A DNA stretch of 64,000 nt from an uncultured Desulfobacterales bacterium. Its GTDB lineage: Bacteria; Desulfobacterota; Desulfobulbia; Desulfobulbales; Desulfocapsaceae. The position numbers were made by a program, and so were the translations under genes. Below, piece by piece: positions 56,438 through 64,000 of this stretch (its first letter is position 1; every line of letters starts with the position of its first letter). The stretch spans positions 124,001 to 188,000 of the forward strand of contig CALGIJ010000004.1 of NCBI GenBank assembly GCA_937915545.1. Reading direction: 5' to 3'. Under the pieces are notes generated by a model. That model made no database searches. It saw nothing but the letters and a program-made list of their open reading frames with translations, and was not told the DNA's origin.

Positions 56438-56896
56438 ATGAATAAGTCGCTGCTCGCCTCTCTGCTGGTCCTAACGCTTGCGCTGCTGCCCTTCACTACA
56501 ACATCAGCCGCTCCCAAAAGCATCGGCAAGGTCAAGGGTCTGCGTGGTCTGGTGTCGATCCAACGCGACGGCAAGATGAAGCCGGCCTTCCCCAACGACC
56601 TCATCTACCAGAGCGACGTCATCGTCACCGGTTCCGACGGAGCCATCGGTATCCTCCTCGACGACAACACGCTCATTTCCATGGGGCCGATCAGCCGTGT
56701 CGCCATGGACAAATTCGCCTTTGAGCCGGCCACCAACGAGTATGCCATGCGCCTCAAGATGCAGCACGGCACCTTCATCTACCAGTCGGGCCTGCTCGGC
56801 AAGCTGGCGCCCCACGCGGTGGAGCTCCAGACCCCGGTGGGCCGCATCAGCATGCTCAAGGAAGACACGAGTTTCCGCGCCAAGATCGCCGAATAG
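56438..56896 (+). CDS. exported FecR-domain protein
   Basis: A 152-residue secreted protein with signal peptide (LLASLLVLTLALLPFTTTSA). The mature part is a FecR-type beta domain: GLRGLVSIQRDGKMKPA, then LIYQSDVIVTGSDGAIGILLDDNTLISMGP and HAVELQTPVGRISML. Isolated FecR domains of this kind occur in periplasmic proteins of many Desulfobacterota, function unknown; peptidoglycan or protein binding has been proposed for such folds. It lies between the CsgG-like and OmpA-like genes (gaps of 74 and 30 bases). Confidence 0.8.
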   Translation: MNKSLLASLLVLTLALLPFTTTSAAPKSIGKVKGLRGLVSIQRDGKMKPAFPNDLIYQSDVIVTGSDGAIGILLDDNTLISMGPISRVAMDKFAFEPATNEYAMRLKMQHGTFIYQSGLLGKLAPHAVELQTPVGRISMLKEDTSFRAKIAE

Positions 56897-56926
56897 TCGC
56901 CGCCCCATCCCCCTCCGGAGACGCCC

Positions 56927-57526
56927 ATGACCCGCACTATCCTCCTCGCCCTGTTTTTCCTCACCATGCTGGCCGGCTGCGCCGCCAAGGAAAACCTCAT
57001 CGTCCTCGACAAGACCGCCGACGGCACTGTCGGCGCCCTGCAGGTCTCCACCGACAAAGGTTCCCAGGTGCTGGCCGAGAGCGGCACAGCGGTACGCATC
57101 GCCGACCGCGATACACCGCCTTCGCCTCCTGCCCCAATCACCAGTGAGGAGTCGCAGCGGCTCTTCGCCGACGCACTGCAGGTTCACCCGCTGATGCCGG
57201 AGAGCTTCCTTCTTTACTTCAAACTCAACTCCAACGAGCTTACCGACGAATCGCAGAAGCTCATTGCCACCATCGTTGCCGCCGTGCAGCGCAGACAGTC
57301 CAAGGACATCTCGGTCATCGGCCACACCGACCGCCTCGGCAGCGACGAGCACAACCGCCGCCTCTCCATGGAGCGCGCCAGGGTGATCTATAACCTGCTC
57401 AGCGCCGCCAGCATCGCCGAGAGCGACATGACCATCATCTACCACGGCGAGGGCAACCCGCTGGTCCCCACCGCCGACAACGTCGCCGAACCCCGCAATC
57501 GCCGGGTCGAGGTGATGGTCCGTTAA
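56927..57526 (+). CDS. OmpA-family lipoprotein
   Basis: A 199-residue outer-membrane lipoprotein. The lipobox LAGC places the lipidated cysteine near residue 18. The C-terminal OmpA/MotB peptidoglycan-binding domain is complete: YFKLNSNELTDESQKLI, IGHTDRLGSDEHNRRLSMER and EPRNRRVEV, with the Asp and Arg residues that bind diaminopimelate. It would anchor the neighbouring exported proteins to the cell wall. It overlaps none; the protease-like gene follows after 12 bases. Confidence 0.85.
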   Translation: MTRTILLALFFLTMLAGCAAKENLIVLDKTADGTVGALQVSTDKGSQVLAESGTAVRIADRDTPPSPPAPITSEESQRLFADALQVHPLMPESFLLYFKLNSNELTDESQKLIATIVAAVQRRQSKDISVIGHTDRLGSDEHNRRLSMERARVIYNLLSAASIAESDMTIIYHGEGNPLVPTADNVAEPRNRRVEVMVR

Positions 57527-57538
57527 GGAAGGCGAGCA

Positions 57539-59491
57539 ATGTCCGCTTCGCCGCTGCGCACGGCACTGCTCGCCTTCCTCCTGCTGCTCCTCCCGGCGGC
57601 GCACGGATATGGCGCCGCCGACCTCGAAGATCCCTACGCCATCCTGCAGCGCCACTACGAGGCCGCCGGCGGCCTGGAGCGCCTCAAGGCGATCACCTCC
57701 AGCCGCAGCGAGGGCCGTGTCCACTACGACGGCCTGCAGGGCAGCTATCACCATTGGGAACAGCGCCCCCTGCAGCACCGCACCGAGGAAGACTACGGCA
57801 TCATCTCCCAGATCGAGGGCGACAGTGGCGAATTCTCGTGGTTTTTCGACACCAACGGCCAGCTGATGATCGTCCGCGACGAGGACACCCTCAAACGGCG
57901 GCGCATCGCCCTCTTGCTCGACCGCTACGAGCACCTCGACCCGCACTCCCCCTACTTCTCCATGACCTTTGCCGGGATGGCCACCATCAGGGGGAACCTC
58001 TGCTACGAGGTGGTGCTGGAGAACACCATCAACAGCGACCGCAGCCACTTCTACTTCGACGCCGATTCCTTTCTCATGGTGCACTCGCGGCTAATTCAGC
58101 CGGACATGGAGGTGGAGAGCTATTATGACGATTTTCGCACCGTCGATGGCATCGTCGTCTCCTTCCACCAGCATAACACCTTCCACCCCTGGGAGAAGAC
58201 CGAGGAGGTGTGGACAACCAGCTACACCACCAACGAGCCCATGGCGGCGGAGCTCTTTTTGCCGCCCGAGCGGCGCCGCGGCTTTCGCATCGACGACGGG
58301 GCGCCATCCGCCTCGGTGCCATTCGAGCTCATCGAGGACCTCATCTACCTCGAGGTCGCTATCGGCAATGATCACCGCACCTGGGTGCTGGACAGCGGCG
58401 CCTCGATGTCGGTCATCGACCGCGACTATGCTCAGGGGCTGGGGCTGAGGGCGGAGGGGAGCATCAAGGGGTATGGCTTTGGCGAATTATTCGAGCTGAG
58501 CTTCGTCGAGATCCCCGAATACCGCGTCGGGCCGGTCCATTTCGACCGACAGAAACTCTACGTCTCCGAGGGTCTCGCCGAGCGGAGTTATGAGCCGCCC
58601 ATGGTCGGCATCCTCGGTTACGACTTCCTCTCACGCTTCGTCGTCGAGCTTGACTACGACCGGCGCCTGGCCACCTTCCACGACCCGGAGACATTCCGCT
58701 ACCGTGGCTCGGGGACACCCATCGACGCCCCCCTCAAGTACCGCACCTTCACCCTGCCGGTTACCGTCGATGACCGATACCAGAGTCGCTGGACCATCGA
58801 CCTCGGCTCCTACCACAGCTCCTTCCATTATCCCTTCGCCGAGAAACAGGGCATCCTCGATAAGCCCGGGGTGGATATCGTCAGCCAGGGCATGACCAGT
58901 CTGTCGCTCGAGCGCAACATCCTCTTCGACTGCCTGCAGATCGGCGACCTGCGCCTCGACCGGCCAGTCATCGCCGTGCCGCTGGAAAAGGGGGTTGGCG
59001 CCACCGCTCTGGGAGAGGTTGGCGGCAATCTCGGCAACTCCACCCTCAGCCATTTCCGGCTCTTCCTTGACTACCCCCGCCAGCAAGTAATTCTCGAGAA
59101 GGGCGCGGCGTTCAACGACGAGACCCCGCGCGACCGCTCGGGGCTGATCATCGGCCGTGGCGACGGCAACCAGCCGATCGTCTCCCTGGTCTCCGCCAAC
59201 AGCCCCGGCGCCCGCGCCGGCCTGGTTGCCGGGGATTTTGTGGTCGCTTTCGCCGGGGAAGAGGTCGGCCCCGGACACCCCATCGTCCCCATCCGCGAGC
59301 GTCTGCGCGGCCCTGCCGGCAGCACAGTCGACCTGGAGGTGCGCCGTGGCGAAGAGAGACTCCCCTTCACCCTGGTTCTCGAGGAACTCCATCCGCCAAG
59401 CCCCGGCTGCTCCCCCCTGCCCCGCAGCATGCCCCAGGCGGGAGTGCCGCCGCCGCTGCCGGCTACGGTCGAATATGGCGTCCGCCCCTAA
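57539..59491 (+). CDS. exported aspartyl-protease/PDZ protein
   Basis: A 650-residue exported protein with signal peptide (LLAFLLLLLPAAHGYGA). The first 230 residues resemble a LolA-like/outer-membrane-type beta sheet domain (GRVHYDGLQGSYHHWEQRP). Two retropepsin-type halves follow: one with DSGAS (about residue 283, LDSGASMSVID), the second with DLGSY (WTIDLGSYHSSFH), as in double-domain Asp_protease_2 proteins. A PDZ domain lies at about 535-610 (NSPGARAGLVAGDFVVAFAG). The tail is Pro-rich. The two aspartates suggest a working active site, but the second motif lacks the usual Thr/Ser after Asp. It ends the five-gene exported run and overlaps the convergent gene by four bases. Confidence 0.8.
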   Translation: MSASPLRTALLAFLLLLLPAAHGYGAADLEDPYAILQRHYEAAGGLERLKAITSSRSEGRVHYDGLQGSYHHWEQRPLQHRTEEDYGIISQIEGDSGEFSWFFDTNGQLMIVRDEDTLKRRRIALLLDRYEHLDPHSPYFSMTFAGMATIRGNLCYEVVLENTINSDRSHFYFDADSFLMVHSRLIQPDMEVESYYDDFRTVDGIVVSFHQHNTFHPWEKTEEVWTTSYTTNEPMAAELFLPPERRRGFRIDDGAPSASVPFELIEDLIYLEVAIGNDHRTWVLDSGASMSVIDRDYAQGLGLRAEGSIKGYGFGELFELSFVEIPEYRVGPVHFDRQKLYVSEGLAERSYEPPMVGILGYDFLSRFVVELDYDRRLATFHDPETFRYRGSGTPIDAPLKYRTFTLPVTVDDRYQSRWTIDLGSYHSSFHYPFAEKQGILDKPGVDIVSQGMTSLSLERNILFDCLQIGDLRLDRPVIAVPLEKGVGATALGEVGGNLGNSTLSHFRLFLDYPRQQVILEKGAAFNDETPRDRSGLIIGRGDGNQPIVSLVSANSPGARAGLVAGDFVVAFAGEEVGPGHPIVPIRERLRGPAGSTVDLEVRRGEERLPFTLVLEELHPPSPGCSPLPRSMPQAGVPPPLPATVEYGVRP

Positions 59492-60804
59492 GGTGCCACC
59501 AGCTCTCGCAGAGCCCTGGTGCGACGCCAGAAGACCATGGCGTCGTAGCGCATGCCGATCTTTGCGGTGAGATAATAGGAGGGCATCTCCGCTTCCGGGG
59601 TGTAGGCGACGCCGATGCCGCGATGCAACAGCTCCAGCGACCACTGGCGGCGCTGCTCCTCGTTTGCGAAGTAGAGGAGCGGGTTTTCCCAGCCGCCAGA
59701 ATGGAGCATGGCCTCCACCGAGCCAGGAGCGGCGGCAGGGACCACCATCTCCTGCGGATCCTCGTACCACTCGCGGGCGGCGAGCACCGTACCCTCGTAA
59801 CCGGCGCTGCCAAGGATGAAGACCTGGTCTTGGCTGAAGCGCTCCCGCGCCAGGCGTCCGAGATTGACCAGGCCGGTGTTTTGCACATCGGTGGAGCTCA
59901 TGTCGCCGACATGGCTGTTATGGGCCCACACCACCACCCCACCCTTGCCATGGGGCTCGGCGAGCTGCTCGGCGACATGCCCGGTAAAGTGTCGCGAACG
60001 GATATTCCACGCCTCGTACTGGTTGGCGGACATGACCCGGTAATACTCCTCGGCGGCGGCCAGCATGGTCAGCCGCCGCCGCTGCTCGCTGGCCTCTGCC
60101 GGCAGGGTGGCCAGCAACTCGCTGGCGGCGCGGTTGCCCTCGTCTTTGCCTTGGGCATAGGCGAAATTATAGCCCATCGGGTAGTCCTGGTACCGGGCCC
60201 ACCACTGGCGCAGTTCCTCGTAAAGCCTCTCTTCGCGGCTCCCCGCTGGCCAGCTTCCTTCCAGGGCGACCAGCGCCGAGAAGATGGCGAACTGCATGTC
60301 CATGCCCGAGCAGTGCACCATCTCCTCCGCCGGCAGGCGGCTGTTGAAATCCTTGAGCCAGAGGACGAACTCGACCATCTCCTCGTTGGCCCACACCCAG
60401 GCCGGCCAGTAGGGAAAGGCTTCGAGGAGCATCTGCCTTGGGTCAAGATCGGGCTGGAGACGACCACGGATATAGTCGTCGACCATCCTGCCTCCGTCCC
60501 ACTCGGCCTCGAGGACCACCGCCCGCAGGCCGTGCTGGCGAATGAGATGGCGGGTTACCCTCTTGCGAAAGGCGTAGTATTCCTCGGTGCCGTGGGTGGC
60601 ATCACCGAGGAGGAAGACGCTTCTGCCGCGCATCCCTTCCATGAGGAGGGGAAAGGCGCGCCCGGCATCGGTGCCGAACACCGGCAGACGCTCTTCTGCC
60701 GATTCATCCGCGTCCGCCAGCGGCACGCAGACCCAGCCGAGCAGCAGGAACAGCGCCATCGCCACCACGGCCCCACCCGTCCTCAGTGCTCTCGCCCCCA
60801 TCAT
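59488..60804 (-). CDS. erythromycin-esterase-family protein
   Basis: A 438-residue exported protein of the EreA/succinoglycan-biosynthesis superfamily. The N-terminus is a signal peptide (VVAMALFLLLGWVCVPLADA). Family residues are visible: LLGDATHGTEEYY with the catalytic-type histidine, VVLEAEWDGGR, WAHNSHVGDMSS with a second histidine, and MRYDAMVFWR at the end. Members linearise macrolides, but most environmental copies have unknown substrates, so resistance should not be assumed. Start at 60804 (MMGARALRTG) is preceded by a G-rich stretch; the open frame continues 21 codons upstream. Confidence 0.83.
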   Translation of the reverse strand: MMGARALRTGGAVVAMALFLLLGWVCVPLADADESAEERLPVFGTDAGRAFPLLMEGMRGRSVFLLGDATHGTEEYYAFRKRVTRHLIRQHGLRAVVLEAEWDGGRMVDDYIRGRLQPDLDPRQMLLEAFPYWPAWVWANEEMVEFVLWLKDFNSRLPAEEMVHCSGMDMQFAIFSALVALEGSWPAGSREERLYEELRQWWARYQDYPMGYNFAYAQGKDEGNRAASELLATLPAEASEQRRRLTMLAAAEEYYRVMSANQYEAWNIRSRHFTGHVAEQLAEPHGKGGVVVWAHNSHVGDMSSTDVQNTGLVNLGRLARERFSQDQVFILGSAGYEGTVLAAREWYEDPQEMVVPAAAPGSVEAMLHSGGWENPLLYFANEEQRRQWSLELLHRGIGVAYTPEAEMPSYYLTAKIGMRYDAMVFWRRTRALRELVAP

Positions 60805-60968
60805 GTCACCCCCCTGTGCAGGATCGCCGGTAGACGCCATTGTAGCCACGAAGTGGCTTGGGAGCATTGTATGTCCCCTTTCCCAGGCCTGTCAACCGCC
60901 ATCGTCCGGCAAGGCGGGAGCGCAGCATGAGATGGCCAGGCAGGGCTTGACATCGCTGCGGGCCTTGG

Positions 60969-60993
60969 GTATAGGCAATGAAATACCCTATAC
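60969..60993. promoter_or_regulatory. possible GntR operator: nested inverted repeat
   Basis: GTATAGG (60969-60975) and CCTATAC (60987-60993) are perfect complements with an 11-base centre, and GGGTAT (60967-60972) with ATACCC (60983-60988) is nested in the same stretch. It lies 28 bases before the GntR gene, where an autoregulatory site would be expected. Confidence 0.4.
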
Positions 60994-61020
60994 AGTTGTT
61001 TCCCCCAGCCACCCACCGCC

Positions 61021-61722
61021 ATGCCGAGAAAACGCGACCAACAGCTCGTCATCCCCCAGCCGACGCCAATCCGCAAGACGGTCTACGAGTACCTGCGCCA
61101 ACGCATCCTGCGCCATGAACTGCAACCCTCGCGTCGCCTCGTCGAGGCGCAGATTGCCAAGGAAATCGGCATCTCCCGCACCCCGGTGCGCGAGGCTCTG
61201 CACCTTCTCGAAAAGGATGGCTTCCTCGAGGCCATCCCCCGGGTGGGTTACCGCGTACGTGAACTCGACTGGGAAGAGCTGGAGCAGATCTTCGCCATCC
61301 GCCGGGTCAACGAGAGCCTGGCCTGCCGCTGGGCCCTGACCCGTATGACCCCCCGCATCATCAAGGCCCTGGAAAAGAACCTGCAGCAGACGGAAATCAT
61401 CCTCGCCAAAGGCGACCCGGATCTGTTCCTCGCCTGCGACGAAGAGTTCCACGAGATCCTCGGCCGCGCCTCGGGGAGCAAGCACCTCTTCGAACTCTGC
61501 CAGCAGCTGCGGAGGCTCATGCAGCGCTACCGCAACGACGGCCGGCGCGACCTGCAGACGTTGACAGCCGCCCTGTCCGACCACCGACGCATCGTCGACG
61601 CGCTGAAGAAGAAAGACGGTGCCGCCCTCGAGGAGGCGCTCCTCTCCCACCTCGACTTCTCCCAGGCGGATATTCGCAAGGCGGCATTGGCCGCTGCTCC
61701 AACAGGCGACAGCCTCCCTTAG
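61021..61722 (+). CDS. GntR/FadR-family transcriptional regulator (FCD domain)
   Basis: A 233-residue regulator. The winged helix (about residues 17-78) has VYEYLRQRILRHELQPSRRL and ISRTPVREALHLLEKDGF. The C-terminal FCD domain (about 85-215) shows the metal/ligand residues in DEEFHEILGRASGS and DHRRIVDALKKKD. FCD-GntR proteins sense organic acids such as lactate, pyruvate, glycolate or propionate-related acids. There is no obvious target gene beside it; the neighbours are an esterase-like gene (divergent) and a sensor kinase (convergent, overlapping by four bases). A nested inverted repeat lies 28 bases upstream. Confidence 0.9.
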   Translation: MPRKRDQQLVIPQPTPIRKTVYEYLRQRILRHELQPSRRLVEAQIAKEIGISRTPVREALHLLEKDGFLEAIPRVGYRVRELDWEELEQIFAIRRVNESLACRWALTRMTPRIIKALEKNLQQTEIILAKGDPDLFLACDEEFHEILGRASGSKHLFELCQQLRRLMQRYRNDGRRDLQTLTAALSDHRRIVDALKKKDGAALEEALLSHLDFSQADIRKAALAAAPTGDSLP

Positions 61723-63197
61723 CTAGCCGCATCGCCCTGGCAGGGCAGAATGACCGTAAAGGTGCTGCCCTGTCCGAGGGTGCTGGTGACCTTGATGGTG
61801 CCGCCGTGCGCCTTGACGATGCCCTTGACGATGGCCAGACCGAGCCCAGTACCGTGGATGGTGCGGGTATTGCTGTCCTTGACGCGATAGAAGCGGTTGA
61901 AGATCGCCTCCAGGTCCTCCTCGGGGATGCCGTAACCGGTATCGCCGACACTGATGGCGATGGACCCGTCGTTGTGGGCCGCAGCCACGGTGACGCGGCT
62001 GCCCGCCGGCGAGTACTTGATGGCGTTGGTGATGAGGTTGGTGAACACCTCCTCGATGCCGCGACGGTTGGCGAGCACGGCCGGCAACGGCGGCAGCGGT
62101 TCGAGTTGCAGGAGGATGTTCTTCTCCACCGCCGCGGCGCGATGGAAAGTGACCTGCTCTTCGAGCAGGAGCTGGATGAGGACTGGCTCGCGGTCGTTAT
62201 CCACCTGGCCGGCCTCGATACGCGCCAGGTCGAGAAGTTCGCTGACCATGAGGGTGAGGTTACGGATCTTATCCGAGGCGCGCTCGAGGATCTCGCGCTG
62301 CTTGTCGGTGACATCGCCAGCGAGGCCGTCGAGGATCACTTTGAGCTGCATGAGCAGGGAATTCATCGGGCTGCGGATTTCGTGGGAGACCATGGAGACG
62401 AACTCCGACTTCATGCGCTCGATGTTCTTGATGGCGGTGATGTCGTGGAGCACGGCGATCACCCCGAGGGTGCTGCCGGTACGGCTGCGGAACGGCGAGC
62501 AGCGCGCCTCGTGGAAGCGTTCGCCGCCGTCCCTGTCAGCGACATGAATAACCTCGATCATCTCGCTTGAGGAGTCGGCGGGCATGGCCAGGGCCTGATC
62601 GATCATTCCCCGTATTGCCGGCTCGTCGACGATCTCTGCCACCGGCCTCCCGGCCACTCCGTTGTCTGCATAGCCGACCATCTGCAGGAAGGCCGGGTTG
62701 GCGAGCACGACGCGTCCCTCGAGGTCGCAAGCCATGACCCCGTCGAAGAGACGGTCAACCATCACCCTGAGACGAGTCTTGGTTTCACTGATATCCTGCA
62801 AAGCCCGGGTATAGCGCAGCGACTTGCCGACCACCACCCGCAGATGGTCGGGGGTAAACGGCTTGGGGATGAAATCGAAAGCCCCCTTCTTCATCGCCTC
62901 AATGGAATGCTCCAGGGTAGCATAGCCGGTGATGACGACCACCACCGTATCGGGATGGTGTTCCCTGATGTGCGCCAGCACCTCGAAACCTGACAAGACC
63001 GGCATCATCAGGTCGACGAGGACGATATCGTAATGGCGTGCGCCGATCATCGCCAGGCCTTCCTCGCCATTGGCGGCCACTGCCACCTCCATCCCCATGC
63101 CCTGGAGGACCATGCGGCAGGCATCGCGAATCCGCGGTTCGTCATCTATGACGAGGATACGCGCCTTGTCCGCGCCCTCGATGGTACTGCTGTTCAT
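61719..63197 (-). CDS. hybrid sensor: receiver-PAS-histidine kinase
   Basis: A 492-residue cytoplasmic protein. An N-terminal receiver domain (about 12-125: ILVIDDEPRIRDAC, phospho-accepting aspartate in VLVDLMMP, FDFIPKPF) is followed by a PAS domain (about 145-262) and a histidine kinase (HisKA with SMVSHEIRSPMN around residue 275; HATPase with NLITNAIKY, GDTGYGIPEEDL, GTGLGLAIVKGI). The receiver-first order means it is likely to receive phosphate from another kinase and relay through its own kinase domain. It follows the next histidine kinase gene by 12 bases, so the two probably form one signalling pathway. Confidence 0.9.
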   Translation of the reverse strand: MNSSTIEGADKARILVIDDEPRIRDACRMVLQGMGMEVAVAANGEEGLAMIGARHYDIVLVDLMMPVLSGFEVLAHIREHHPDTVVVVITGYATLEHSIEAMKKGAFDFIPKPFTPDHLRVVVGKSLRYTRALQDISETKTRLRVMVDRLFDGVMACDLEGRVVLANPAFLQMVGYADNGVAGRPVAEIVDEPAIRGMIDQALAMPADSSSEMIEVIHVADRDGGERFHEARCSPFRSRTGSTLGVIAVLHDITAIKNIERMKSEFVSMVSHEIRSPMNSLLMQLKVILDGLAGDVTDKQREILERASDKIRNLTLMVSELLDLARIEAGQVDNDREPVLIQLLLEEQVTFHRAAAVEKNILLQLEPLPPLPAVLANRRGIEEVFTNLITNAIKYSPAGSRVTVAAAHNDGSIAISVGDTGYGIPEEDLEAIFNRFYRVKDSNTRTIHGTGLGLAIVKGIVKAHGGTIKVTSTLGQGSTFTVILPCQGDAAS

Positions 63198-63209
63198 GTC
63201 ATTCTCCGC

Positions 63210-64000
63210 TTACCCGATGGAATCGAACAGGATGAGGTCCGTAGCCGCCACCGCCGGCAGCTCCAGGGCAAAGACAGTCCCTTGTGGACCGGTACTTTTG
63301 ACAAAAATACGACCGTTGTTCTCCTCCATCATGCCATAGGCCATGCTCAGGCCGAGGCCGGTGCCCTTGCCAAGCTCCTTGGTGGAGAAAAAGGGGTCGA
63401 AAATCTTCGAGAGGTTGTCGGTGGCGATGCCGCTGCCGGTGTCTCCGACCTCGATATAAGCCAGGCCCTTGACCCGGTCTTCATAGGTGCGCAGGGTGAG
63501 CACGCCGCTGCCGTTCATGGCGTCGATGGCGTTGATGATCAAGTTGATGAGCACCTGGCAGAGCTGGTTCTTATCGGCGTTGACCAGCAAGGGCTGCGGC
63601 CACTTATCCTCCACCACCTTGATCTGCAGGAAGAGCTTCTGGTCGCGAATGAGGCGCAGGCTGTTGTCGACGATGTCGTTGAGTTTGTGATACGCTCGCG
63701 CCGGGGCGCTCTGGCGGCTGTAGGCAAGAAGATTTTTGACGATTTCCTTGCAGCGCTCGGTATCCTCGAGGATATAGGCGAGATTCTGGCGCAGCGGGTG
63801 CTGTTCTTCCATCTGCTCCTGCATCAACCCGGCATAGAGGAGGATGCTGGTCAGGGGGTTGTTGATCTCATGGGCGACGCCGGCAGCAAGCCTCCCCAGT
63901 GATGCCAGCTTTTCCGACTGAATGAGCTGGATATGGGCATCCTTCAACTGGCGCTCGACCTCGAGCCTTTCGCGCAGATCGTTGAAAATGCCTGCGGTGG
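63210..64000 (-). CDS. histidine kinase (partial, N-terminus cut by window edge)
   Basis: The open frame continues to the right edge of the window, so the N-terminal sensor part is missing. Visible are the end of a preceding domain (TAGIFNDLRERLEVERQLKD), the phospho-accepting histidine in LAAGVAHEINNPLTSIL and the ATPase domain (NLIINAIDAMN, GDTGSGIATDNLSKIFDPFF, GTGLGLSMAYGMM). This HisKA subtype is common in Desulfobacterota and NtrB-like kinases. Its downstream partner is the receiver-PAS-kinase gene 12 bases away, which starts with the receiver that could accept its phosphate. Confidence 0.9.
   Translation of the reverse strand, partial: TAGIFNDLRERLEVERQLKDAHIQLIQSEKLASLGRLAAGVAHEINNPLTSILLYAGLMQEQMEEQHPLRQNLAYILEDTERCKEIVKNLLAYSRQSAPARAYHKLNDIVDNSLRLIRDQKLFLQIKVVEDKWPQPLLVNADKNQLCQVLINLIINAIDAMNGSGVLTLRTYEDRVKGLAYIEVGDTGSGIATDNLSKIFDPFFSTKELGKGTGLGLSMAYGMMEENNGRIFVKSTGPQGTVFALELPAVAATDLILFDSIG

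Noticed and set aside
59488..60804. Macrolide resistance gene
   Set aside because: The protein belongs to the erythromycin-esterase superfamily, but most environmental members have unknown substrates; sequence alone does not support a resistance call.

Overview
The window looks like a GC-rich, Gram-negative anaerobe of the Desulfobacterota, most like the propionate-metabolising Desulfobulbus relatives. The evidence is a nearly complete methylmalonyl-CoA pathway of propionate metabolism, a MetF/MetV pair of the Wood-Ljungdahl methyl branch, paired acetyl- and propionyl-CoA synthetases, and an outer-membrane envelope system (Mla, OmpA-type lipoprotein, FlgT/CsgG-like proteins). No sulfate-reduction gene lies in the window, so the assignment rests on metabolism alone. 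There are no insertion sequences or phage genes.

Layout. 1-3.7 kb (minus): Mla lipid-transport ABC genes (left one cut by the edge) and an orphan YejB/YejE peptide permease pair. 4-6.6 kb (plus): RNase D and malonyl-CoA decarboxylase. 6.6-10.4 kb (minus): metallo-hydrolase, acrylyl-CoA reductase, AcuC-type deacetylase and AcuB-type CBS-ACT protein. 10.7-14.4 kb (plus): sodium-pumping methylmalonyl-CoA decarboxylase. 14.6-19 kb (plus): TetR regulator, methylmalonyl-CoA epimerase, mutase and MeaB chaperone. 19.2-20.9 kb (minus): MetF/MetV. 21.2-23 kb: two unrelated carbonic-anhydrase-type proteins. 23-31.6 kb (minus): transcarboxylase-type module, succinyl-CoA synthetase and propionyl-CoA synthetase. 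32.3-34.2 kb (plus): CoA-transferase fused to a GNAT acetyltransferase. 34.3-38.7 kb: a degenerate repeat trio, an M50-like membrane protein, acetyl-CoA synthetase and an OFA-type transporter. After a 1.2 kb gap come an HD-GYP phosphodiesterase, ABC-F ATPase, radical SAM protein, RNase III, tRNA-Cys and glycogen phosphorylase. 47.9-53.6 kb (plus): TPR protein and a methionine/cysteine cluster (metY-metX-metW-cysE-cysK). 53.8-59.5 kb (plus): five exported proteins that look like one uncharacterised envelope system. The right end holds an erythromycin-esterase-like protein, a GntR regulator and two histidine kinases.

How it works together. Propionate is activated by PrpE or by CoA transfer and carboxylated to methylmalonyl-CoA by transfer from oxaloacetate. 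Epimerase, the B12 mutase and succinyl-CoA synthetase then carry it to succinate with ATP formation. In reverse, methylmalonyl-CoA can be decarboxylated by the sodium pump to conserve energy. The most interesting signal is a palindrome of the form TAACA-N-TGTTA. It occurs, perfect or nearly so, five times and only in the control regions of the propionate genes: before the decarboxylase operon, twice at the TetR gene (once over its start codon), and twice between prpE and the CoA-transferase/GNAT gene. I infer that this TetR protein controls a propionate regulon which also includes a protein-acetylation module (GNAT fusion, AcuB/AcuC) likely to act on the two CoA ligases.
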